A stretch of DNA of 5,543 nucleotides from an uncultured Actinomyces sp. (GTDB lineage: Bacteria; Actinomycetota; Actinomycetes; Actinomycetales; Actinomycetaceae): NCBI GenBank assembly GCA_937926415.1, contig CALBAF010000108.1:1-5543 (forward strand), given 5' to 3'. Positions 1 to 5,099 of this stretch are shown in pieces (within the stretch, counting starts at the first letter, position 1; each line of letters starts with the position of its first letter). Position numbers and translations under genes: made by a program. The notes below the pieces were generated by a model, which saw only the letters and a list, made by a program, of their open reading frames with translations, was not told where the DNA came from and made no database searches.

Positions 1-8
1 GGTGCGGA

Positions 9-22
9 CGGCTCGCGAGCCG
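9..22. repeat. Perfect 14-bp palindrome CGGCTCGCGAGCCG
   Basis: The sequence equals its own reverse complement. As RNA it could form a stem of 5 pairs closed by a CGCG loop. As DNA it could be a dimeric-protein site. There is no T-tract after it on either strand, so a standard intrinsic terminator is not supported. It lies at the window edge, so its relation to an upstream gene cannot be seen. Confidence 0.4.
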
Positions 23-163
23 CCCACGGCGCAGCCCGTCCCCACGGTTGGGCACTACGCCCAGAAAACCTGCAGGCCCACAAGCAACAACCAGCGCCAC
101 ACAGCAACACGTAGTGTCCTATTCCCTCGACTCGTTATCCGGCCAGGCCCAGCAGGCCTCGCG

Positions 164-183
164 GCGGCCTCCGATCGGGCCGC
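164..183. repeat. GC-rich inverted repeat upstream of surface-protein gene
   Basis: GCGGCC (164-169) pairs perfectly with GGCCGC (178-183) across an 8-base loop. AGGCC (154-158) can instead pair with GGCCT (166-170), so the two hairpins are mutually exclusive. The element lies upstream of the proposed -10 box, so it would not be in the leader of the surface-protein mRNA unless transcription starts further upstream. No T-run follows. Function unknown. Confidence 0.3.
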
Positions 184-243
184 TCATGGAGTGCCTTTCC
201 ATTGCCAAGCCAGCAATAGACGCTGCACTTTTTCGACAATATG

Positions 244-249
244 TATACT
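244..249 (+). promoter_or_regulatory. Candidate -10 box (TATACT) for the surface-protein gene
   Basis: TATACT matches the sigma-70-type TATAAT at five of six positions and sits in the most AT-rich stretch of the window, 54 bases before the ATG. It would place the transcription start near 256 and give a leader of about 47 bases. No good -35 hexamer is seen at 16-18 bases spacing (221-226 is CGCTGC), so the promoter may be weak or activator-dependent. TTTAAT at 271-276 is a poorer alternative. Inference from motif only. Confidence 0.45.
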
Positions 250-292
250 AAAAAATCATGAATCATGGCATTTAATTCGCACACCTACGACT

Positions 293-297
293 GGGGA
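293..297 (+). promoter_or_regulatory. Ribosome binding site of the surface-protein gene
   Basis: GGGGA lies five bases before the ATG at 303. This fixes that ATG as the start, because the encoded N-terminus is at once a proper signal peptide. Confidence 0.7.
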
Positions 298-302
298 ACA
301 TC

Positions 303-398
303 ATGAGGAAAAGCCGGAGATTTCTGGCGACGGGTGTTGGTTTGGCTCTTGTCGCTGCAGGTACGGTATCAATGGTGGCGCCACGCAGCGCACAAGCC
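303..398 (+). other. Signal peptide coding segment of the surface protein
   Basis: Residues 1-32: n-region RKSRR, hydrophobic stretch L14 to about A26, then S29-A-Q-A32 just before D33. A second possible cut is after A32-D-A34. The SRRFL sequence resembles a twin-arginine motif but lacks the hydrophobic residue expected at the last consensus position (A9 there), so Sec export is more likely. Confidence 0.75.
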
Positions 399-2165
399 GA
401 TGCCCAGCCCTTCCCGCTCTCACAATACGTCTCATCAACAAGCACGACGGTGTGCAATGCCAACCCCGTGATCACGACCTATCACGGTACCATCGTGCTG
501 GACATTCCGATCGCTACGCTTCTGGCAGGCCACGAGGCCGAAATCCGCGCTGCGGCTGCACAGGGGCTCTCCCCTCATGACTCCGGCAGCAACGACAACC
601 CCGACATCACGCTGACCGTGAGCGTCCCCGAGGCAGTCACCTTGGGAACGTATCGTGCGAAATCTACCTCATCAATGCTCGCCTACACCTCGTTCTCCCC
701 CAACGCTGAACACACGCAGGTCACTGCGAACATCCAGCTCAGGGATCTGAGCTGGCGCCAGCTGCTCGATATCTACGATGCGGAGAAAGCCAACCCCAAT
801 CAGCACACGATCAAAGTCCAGGTCCCCTATGCCGTTGGCACAATTGACCCCGCGGAAGCGACTCAACTGGCCAGCGAACAGATCACCGCTACAGGTACGT
901 TCAACTTCTTCGCATCATCGACCACCCCCGCTCAGGTCTTTAACTTCGATACGAAGACCCTGGCACTCGCGCAGTCGCCTACCGACTGCTTCGCGTCCGC
1001 GCCAACCCGGACGACGCGCTGGGTTGATGAAGAGGACGGCCACGACTTACAGCCCCCGAAAACCGGGCCAAACTTCTTCCAAGCCGCAGGAATTCCCGAC
1101 TACGAATTCTCCACTCAGGAGTTGTCTGCGGATGGCTTGACCGGCATTTACAAGTACAAGAAGGTGTTTGGGTCCCTTCCGGTCAATGGCGACGACTCAA
1201 CAATCGACACCGCTTTTAAGGTCGGCCTGGATGGGAACGCTCCGACTCAGGCGGAAAAGATCTACGCCGAGAGCAAAGACTCTTTCCTGACCATTGAGAA
1301 CGTCGTGCATTTGAAGGACCTTCGAGGTGGACGCATTGCTGATGTCCTGAAGAAATACGACGAGACGCCCAACGCCTTCGACGATATTGCACTGAAGAAT
1401 GCTCACTTGGGCTTCACAACCCAGATCACTCTTCCTGCGCAGCTGAAGTTTTCTGCCCCCTCGGCCATCTCGGTGACTGGCCTTCCCCAGGGCTTCTCAG
1501 CGACAACAGTGGCAGTTAACGGACAGACCGCAACGGTTACCGTCGACTTCGATAACCCCGATCAGATCACCACCATCGAAGCCCTCAAGGACGCGATGGC
1601 TGCGCTTGACGGCGAAGCGGTGATCACCATTCAGAAGATTGCCTTCACTGAATCCGCAACTGCCGATGTGGATTACCAGATCGATCATCTCACGCAGGGC
1701 GTTATCTCGGTTGATGTCGAGAAACAGCTCGGTGTCATGGTCAGGCCTGGGCAGCCGTCACCCGATTGTCCTCCGGCTATGGGCGACTACGACGCTGTCG
1801 AACCGGCCAAGCCTCACCCTGTTCTCGGAACAGTATTTGATCCCCCATCACCCGAATGTCCCCCTACAGACACCCTGTTTTCCGCCGGATGGAGGATCCC
1901 CATGACCGGCCCGTCTGCTGGATGGGATGAAGCTCCGCTCATGAAGCACCCCCTGAAGTACACGACCAGCGAGGCACATCACGATGTAACGCGACTGTCC
2001 TTTAAGCCTGGTCCGACGCCTACACCGACGACGGTGACACCTTCGGTTCCTCCTACGCCTGCAACGCAGCTCGCCAAGACCGGTGCTCTCACCGGCGATG
2101 TGCTGGTACTCGCTGCCGTGATGGGCACTATTGGTGCCGCGGCTATGCGGAGGAAGCGCTCTTAA
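303..2165 (+). CDS. LAKTG-anchored cell-wall surface protein
   Basis: Predicted secreted protein of 620 residues, covalently attached to the cell wall. Seen: a basic N-terminus (R2-R6), a hydrophobic core at about 10-26 and a likely signal-peptidase site after A30-Q31-A32. At the C-terminus a Pro/Thr-rich stalk (about 570-588) is followed by LAKTG (590-594), a hydrophobic stretch (about 599-614) and the basic tail RRKRS, a complete sortase sorting signal. LAxTG is the motif associated with class E sortases of high-GC actinobacteria. No sortase gene lies in the window. Between the ends, about 100-205 and 370-475 look like two copies of one beta-rich domain. Residues 240-287 (W240-V-D-E-E, then I264-P-D-Y and D277-G) resemble short repeats of Gram-positive adhesins such as MucBP-like domains, a weak similarity. 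C51 and C229 flank the first domain and might form a disulfide. PSPxCPP occurs twice (C489, C519). An adhesin or structural surface role is inferred; the exact family was not recognised. Confidence 0.85.
   Translation: MRKSRRFLATGVGLALVAAGTVSMVAPRSAQADAQPFPLSQYVSSTSTTVCNANPVITTYHGTIVLDIPIATLLAGHEAEIRAAAAQGLSPHDSGSNDNPDITLTVSVPEAVTLGTYRAKSTSSMLAYTSFSPNAEHTQVTANIQLRDLSWRQLLDIYDAEKANPNQHTIKVQVPYAVGTIDPAEATQLASEQITATGTFNFFASSTTPAQVFNFDTKTLALAQSPTDCFASAPTRTTRWVDEEDGHDLQPPKTGPNFFQAAGIPDYEFSTQELSADGLTGIYKYKKVFGSLPVNGDDSTIDTAFKVGLDGNAPTQAEKIYAESKDSFLTIENVVHLKDLRGGRIADVLKKYDETPNAFDDIALKNAHLGFTTQITLPAQLKFSAPSAISVTGLPQGFSATTVAVNGQTATVTVDFDNPDQITTIEALKDAMAALDGEAVITIQKIAFTESATADVDYQIDHLTQGVISVDVEKQLGVMVRPGQPSPDCPPAMGDYDAVEPAKPHPVLGTVFDPPSPECPPTDTLFSAGWRIPMTGPSAGWDEAPLMKHPLKYTTSEAHHDVTRLSFKPGPTPTPTTVTPSVPPTPATQLAKTGALTGDVLVLAAVMGTIGAAAMRRKRS
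2070..2162 (+). other. Sortase sorting signal coding segment (LAKTG, hydrophobic span, basic tail)
   Basis: The last 31 codons encode L-A-K-T-G, a hydrophobic membrane span and R-R-K-R-S. Sortase would cut between T593 and G594 and link T593 to the cell-wall precursor. The alanine in place of proline at position two is the variant associated with class E sortases. Confidence 0.8.
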
Positions 2166-2184
2166 TTGGCGTTTCATCATCATG

Positions 2185-2217
2185 GGCGGGGTGCCGGTCA
2201 ATCACCGGTGCCCCGCC
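2185..2217 (+). terminator. Intrinsic terminator of the surface-protein gene
   Basis: GGCGGGG-UG-CCGGU (2185-2198) pairs with ACCGG-UG-CCCCGCC (2204-2217) around a CAATC loop: a 14-pair stem with two G-U wobbles in the centre, followed by TTATTT. It begins 20 bases after the stop codon. The wobbles form only in plus-strand RNA (they become A/C mismatches on the minus strand), which fits termination of plus-strand transcription. Confidence 0.88.
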
Positions 2218-2277
2218 TTATTTGAATGAAAGGACAAGACGCCTGTGCCTTGCGGGGAGTTTTCGGATTGCTGGTGA

Positions 2278-2323
2278 ACCAAATCCGGTGTCGACGGTGG
2301 ACGTTTCATCGTCGTGGTTTGGT
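2278..2323. repeat. Nested inverted repeats in the convergent intergenic gap
   Basis: ACCAAA (2278-2283) is complementary to TTTGGT (2318-2323). Inside it, CGACG (2292-2296) can pair with CGTCG (2310-2314), or alternatively GACG (2300-2303) with CGTC (2310-2313). The rest of the gap (2221-2404) holds no convincing gene. The element may be a fold in a 3' end or chance. Confidence 0.25.
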
Positions 2324-2404
2324 CGCTCCCAAGTACCTGGTGTGCGAACGGGACAAAACTCGCCCAGCACGCTCAAAACACCCCACATTCGATAGTCTCC
2401 GACG

Positions 2405-2443
2405 ACGAGGCCAGGGCACCCCAGTGGGCAACCCCGGCCTCGT
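2405..2443 (-). terminator. Probable terminator hairpin of the ABC operon
   Basis: ACGAGGCC (2405-2412) is perfectly complementary to GGCCTCGT (2436-2443). In minus-strand RNA the stem continues through one G-U pair (2435/2413) and three G-C pairs (2432-2434 with 2414-2416), giving 12 pairs. An inner CCC/GGG pair can form in the loop. It starts 19 bases past the permease stop. There is no U-tract, which is common for strong hairpins in high-GC actinobacteria, so this may be a weak or non-canonical terminator or a 3'-end stabiliser. Confidence 0.55.
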
Positions 2444-2462
2444 GCGTGCAGCGCTGGCGCGA

Positions 2463-3098
2463 TCAGTGCCCCGGCCAGCTGCGGATCGACGTCAGTGCGG
2501 CGACCGAGTAGCGGTCCCACACTCGCCCACCAATGCGCACGGCGGCCTCAAGGACGAGCACCGACCATGCAAGGGCCACGGCGTAGGCGACCCAGTCCGG
2601 CACGAAGTCGAAGGACGCCAGCACGAGCAGCACGTAGGACGGGATCTGCAGAACCGCGGTACCCGCGAAGCCCACGAGCTGGAGCAGCATCGTCATCAGG
2701 AAGGAACCGGTACCCTTCGTCGCGAGTGGGGACGTGCCCGGAGGCTGCACCGGGTAGACCCAGCGCGCGTTCGCGACGAGGGTTGTCGCAGCGGCACCCG
2801 CGAAGAGGACGACGCCCATCACCTGGTGGAACACAAAATCAGAAGCACTCGCACCGGTCATCACATCGTGAATGAGGTAGCCAATGATCTGGGGAACCAA
2901 CACGATGAGCGAACCGACGAGGCGACCACGACGTTCCTCGCGACCGCTCATGCCCGACGACACCACGATCCAGGCTCCCGTCGAGTCGTATTGCATGAGC
3001 GCTCCCACGCTCAGGCCCATGGTCACGGGCACGAGGTAGAGGAAGATCCCCGTGAAGAGCACCTGCTGCCCATCGACCGCCACGCGCCCCAAGAGCAC
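2463..3098 (-). CDS. C-terminal fragment of the permease as the sequence reads
   Basis: This 211-residue open frame has only a GTG (3098) as a nominal start, with no ribosome binding site at a normal distance. The frame stays open upstream to a TGA at 3126-3128, so it is not an independent gene but the second half of the permease. It has five to six hydrophobic segments (for example V-L-F-T-G-I-F-L-Y-L-V near its start and the V-A-Y-A-V-A-L-A-W-S-V-L-V-L-E region near its end) and finishes S-I-R-S-W-P-G-H. Confidence 0.45.
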   Translation of the reverse strand: MLLGRVAVDGQQVLFTGIFLYLVPVTMGLSVGALMQYDSTGAWIVVSSGMSGREERRGRLVGSLIVLVPQIIGYLIHDVMTGASASDFVFHQVMGVVLFAGAAATTLVANARWVYPVQPPGTSPLATKGTGSFLMTMLLQLVGFAGTAVLQIPSYVLLVLASFDFVPDWVAYAVALAWSVLVLEAAVRIGGRVWDRYSVAALTSIRSWPGH

Positions 3099-4207
3099 CC
3101 CGCCGAGAACGCAAACGACTGCCCCTCAGCAACCAGCCGCCCCATAAAGATCGCGATAACCGGGAACAGCAGCGCAAGCACCATGTTCATGTTCAGGCGC
3201 GTATCGACGATCCAGTAGCGTAGCGTCCGGGCAGCCAACGACGCGCTGCGCACCCCGAGGCCCAGCCGCGTGAACAGGTCGACGCTGCGCAGGCCGGCGG
3301 CTCGCGACTGCGCGGAACGTCGATCCCGCGCTTCCTCTTCGAGAGATTCGTCGATGAGGTGGCGCCCCTCATCAATGGCCCTCTGCGCGTCGGCGCTGAT
3401 CTCACCGGCGTAGCCACTCATGACGGGGCGCAGGACGGCCAGCCAGGCGCGCCAACCGACGACTCCGGTTACGACCGTGATGAGGACGCGGATCGCCGCG
3501 GCCACCCATGCGCCCTCGAGCAGAGAGGCGACAACGCCGAAGGGCGCACCGAAGGGCGTCCACATCGCGACGTTCACACCCGCCTGGAAGGCCTCGAGCG
3601 AGAAGTTCTGCGCCAGTACAGACATCCAGTAGCCCATGGGGGTGAGCACCACCATGAAGACGACGGCACCCAGGGCTGTGACGGCATCCTTCTTGCTCGA
3701 GCTATCGAGACGCACAGCGAACCAGGTCCCGACCGCGCGCGCCCACAGCACCGCCAGAGGCAGCGTCACGACACCGGCGGCAAACCAGCCGAGCGCCTCA
3801 ATCCACTGGGTGCGCCACAGCGCGAACCAGACGGGAAGGAAGAGGATCATGGCGGACAGCAAACCGCCCGGACCAACCGCAGTCGCCGCGGCCAGCCCCG
3901 CCCCGAGACGCCTACTGGGCCCCACGTAGGGCGACAGGCGCACGGGATCGAGAGAGTTGTCCATCGAGGCGAAGATGATCGGGAGGATCAGCCACAGCAG
4001 GAAGATGAGGGGCCCGACGATCGGCATCACCGGCGCAGCCAGGGAAGACGCCTCGGAGCGCGCGAGGAAGGCGGTGCCCGCGAGCGCGGAGGCGTAGATG
4101 CCGCCAAAGTACAGGACGCCGAGGACTGCGAGAACGAGGACGACCGTCTGCTTGCGGACGGTGTTCCAGATGATGCGGAGCTTGAGGCGAATCAGTTGCC
4201 CAACCAC
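3023..4207 (-). CDS. N-terminal fragment of the permease as the sequence reads
   Basis: Read literally, translation from GTG 4207 ends at TGA 3023-3025 after 394 residues; the last 27 are out-of-frame and not membrane-like. The true part has about seven hydrophobic segments: around residues 20-45, 55-80, 100-125, 130-160, 170-195, 210-250 and near the break. Between the sixth and seventh lies a charged stretch rich in Glu, Asp and Arg, probably cytoplasmic. Segment limits are by eye. Confidence 0.5.
   Translation of the reverse strand: MVGQLIRLKLRIIWNTVRKQTVVLVLAVLGVLYFGGIYASALAGTAFLARSEASSLAAPVMPIVGPLIFLLWLILPIIFASMDNSLDPVRLSPYVGPSRRLGAGLAAATAVGPGGLLSAMILFLPVWFALWRTQWIEALGWFAAGVVTLPLAVLWARAVGTWFAVRLDSSSKKDAVTALGAVVFMVVLTPMGYWMSVLAQNFSLEAFQAGVNVAMWTPFGAPFGVVASLLEGAWVAAAIRVLITVVTGVVGWRAWLAVLRPVMSGYAGEISADAQRAIDEGRHLIDESLEEEARDRRSAQSRAAGLRSVDLFTRLGLGVRSASLAARTLRYWIVDTRLNMNMVLALLFPVIAIFMGRLVAEGQSFAFSAGCSWGAWRSMGSRCSSRGSSSTSCP
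3095..3118 (-). other. Site of the permease frameshift
   Basis: On the minus strand the coding text runs TTT GCG TTC in the first frame, then CTC GGC GGG GTG in the second, with the C at 3107 shared. TTCCTC in place of TTCTC would restore one continuous frame (F-A-F-L-G-G-V-L-L-G). A stop in the second frame at 3126-3128 limits how far upstream the switch can be. No classical X-XXY-YYZ slippery heptamer is present, so programmed frameshifting is unlikely. Confidence 0.75.
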
Positions 4208-4995
4208 GACAGGCCTTCCTCGGAGTGGACGCCGCCAACCAGGGAGGTGAAGCGCTCCCCCAGGTCGCCACCCTGGGCGACCTCGTCGGTTGTTCCGGCG
4301 ACGAGCACGCGGCCCTTGTCGATGATGGCCACGTGCGTGCACAGCTGCTGGACGGTCGCCATCACGTGCGACGAGAGGATGACGGTGCCGCCACGACGCG
4401 TGTAGTCGGTGAGGATCTGGCGGATATTGGCCGCAGAAACGGGGTCCACGGCCTCAAAAGGCTCGTCGAGGACCAGGACGCGCGGGGAGTGAATGAGGGC
4501 GGCGGCCAGGGCGACCTTCTTCGTCATGCCCGCCGAATAGTCGCTGATCAGCTTCTTGCCGGCCTCAGCCAGGTCGAGGGCGGCGAGGAGCTCGTGGGCA
4601 CGCTCGCGGGCGACGGATGCGTCCAGGCCGTGGAGCATGCCCACGTGGACGAGGAAGTCCGGGCCGGAGAGTCGGTCGAGGAGGCGCATCCCGTCGGGCA
4701 TGACGCCGAGGAGTGCACGTGCCTCCTGGGTTCGTGCCCACACGTCGACACCATGCACGTAGGCGGTGCCACGGTCGGGGGTGAGCAGGCCGGTGGCCAT
4801 GGTCAGCGTCGTGGTCTTTCCGGCACCGTTAGGTCCGACGATTCCATAGAAGGATCCGGTGGGGATGTCGAGGGACAGGTCCGCGACGGCGACGAGGTTG
4901 CCATAAATCTTGACGAGGCCTCGGATCGCCAGAGCGACATCTTCCCCGACGGGGGCGGCGGGCGCCGCGGGAGCGGCGGACTGCGAATCGGACAC
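4192..4995 (-). CDS. ABC transporter ATP-binding protein
   Basis: Cytoplasmic nucleotide-binding subunit that powers the permease encoded next, 267 residues. Motifs seen: Walker A G54-P-N-G-A-G-K-T61; signature Y153-S-A-G-M157 in place of LSGGQ; Walker B V173-L-V-L-D-E178 with catalytic E178; D-loop A182-V-D-P185; H-loop H210. At the Q-loop position there is D101 (M-P-D-G), as in other exporters of this actinobacterial type. A short Ala/Pro-rich segment (about 5-16) precedes the domain. The start chosen is GTG 4995, because AAGGAG lies six bases upstream; the earlier in-frame GTG at 5008-5010 sits before that site and would read through it. The end overlaps the permease start. Likely an exporter ATPase of the ABC-2 type; substrate unknown. 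The family call is very secure, the start fairly secure. Confidence 0.95.
   Translation of the reverse strand: MSDSQSAAPAAPAAPVGEDVALAIRGLVKIYGNLVAVADLSLDIPTGSFYGIVGPNGAGKTTTLTMATGLLTPDRGTAYVHGVDVWARTQEARALLGVMPDGMRLLDRLSGPDFLVHVGMLHGLDASVARERAHELLAALDLAEAGKKLISDYSAGMTKKVALAAALIHSPRVLVLDEPFEAVDPVSAANIRQILTDYTRRGGTVILSSHVMATVQQLCTHVAIIDKGRVLVAGTTDEVAQGGDLGERFTSLVGGVHSEEGLSWLGN
4214..4220 (-). promoter_or_regulatory. Ribosome binding site deciding the permease start
   Basis: AGGAAGG ends six bases before GTG 4207 and lies inside the ATPase gene. It supports that GTG over the open frame further upstream, whose translation (Arg/Gly/His-rich) is only a shadow of the ATPase. Confidence 0.75.
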
Positions 4996-5001
4996 GAGAT
5001 A

Positions 5002-5007
5002 CTCCTT
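5002..5007 (-). promoter_or_regulatory. Ribosome binding site deciding the ATPase start
   Basis: AAGGAG followed by six bases and GTG 4995 is a textbook spacing. It rules against the longer reading from the GTG at 5010. Confidence 0.8.
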
Positions 5008-5028
5008 CACGCATTGAAATACCTGCTC

Positions 5029-5034
5029 ATTGTA
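5029..5034 (-). promoter_or_regulatory. Candidate -10 box (TACAAT) for the ABC operon
   Basis: On the minus strand TACAAT matches TATAAT at five of six positions, placing a transcription start near 5022 and a leader of about 27 bases. The expected -35 position reads CCAGCA, a poor match. No hairpin terminator is seen after the gene ending at 5100, so read-through from that gene is also possible. Confidence 0.45.
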
Positions 5035-5099
5035 CGAGAGGCATGAGGCAATGCTGGGAAGCTCTCAGATGATGACCCTCCCCCGAGCCAGTGACATCG

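Larger units (their letters stand above)
1..240. other. Gene-free GC-rich upstream region
   Basis: No reading frame here looks like a gene. The frame opening at base 1 stays open only to a TAG at 112-114 (37 codons) and could at most be the tail of a gene outside the window. The frame starting at 2 runs far into the surface-protein gene and has a low-complexity, Arg/Pro/Thr-rich translation with no domain signs. The stretch contains a perfect 14-base palindrome (9-22) and two overlapping GC-rich hairpins around 154-183. It becomes AT-rich from about 210, where the promoter of the surface-protein gene is expected. Confidence 0.55.
2463..4207 (-). pseudogene. ABC exporter permease, reading frame broken once near 3107
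   Basis: Membrane half of a two-component ABC exporter, partner of the ATPase encoded just upstream. The start is GTG at 4207, six bases after AGGAAGG, giving an N-terminus (M-V-G-Q-L-I-R-L-K-L) typical of actinobacterial ABC-2-like permeases. The gene overlaps the end of the ATPase gene by 16 bases, so the two are probably translationally coupled. The frame from 4207 stays coherent to about residue 367 (G-Q-S-F-A-F), then turns into a Ser/Trp/Arg/Cys-rich tail ending at 3023. From about 3107 the neighbouring frame continues the membrane protein (L-G-G-V-L-L-G-R) to the stop at 2463. The span is 1745 bases, one short of 582 codons, so one missing base explains it. Repaired, the protein would have about 581 residues and roughly 12-13 membrane segments, with a long charged cytoplasmic loop after the sixth. 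Substrate unknown. If the base is truly missing, the exporter is probably inactive. Confidence 0.82.

Noticed and set aside
1..114. Possible tail of an upstream gene, open from base 1 to TAG at 112
   Set aside because: Only 37 codons of unremarkable sequence; cannot be told from chance.
303..330. Twin-arginine export signal in the surface protein
   Set aside because: SRRFLA fails the final hydrophobic position of the motif, and wall-anchored proteins of this type normally use Sec.
2..580. Plus-strand open frame entering the surface-protein gene
   Set aside because: It overlaps the signal-peptide gene in another frame, and its translation shows no domain or membrane features.
2245..2277. Ten-codon GTG leader-peptide-like frame after AAAGGA
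   Set aside because: Spacing to the GTG is too long, and no plus-strand gene follows for it to regulate.
2218..2520. Minus-strand 100-codon frame past the permease end
   Set aside because: It overlaps the permease tail and both intergenic hairpins, and its translation is not protein-like.
3107..3118. Programmed -1 ribosomal frameshift in the permease
   Set aside because: No X-XXY-YYZ heptamer and no established precedent for this family that I know of; a one-base loss is simpler.
2226..3218. Long plus-strand open frame (330 codons) antisense to the permease
   Set aside because: High-GC shadow: the translation is rich in Arg, His and Gly with no domain, and the opposite strand carries an obvious membrane protein.
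3359..4405. Plus-strand open frame (348 codons) across the permease and the end of the ATPase
   Set aside because: Very charged, low-complexity translation; antisense to recognised ABC genes; no ribosome binding site support.
4225..5046. Plus-strand open frame (273 codons) opposite the ATPase
   Set aside because: Mirror of the ATPase gene, whose motifs are unmistakable; its own translation (G/E/D/H/V-rich) shows no domain.
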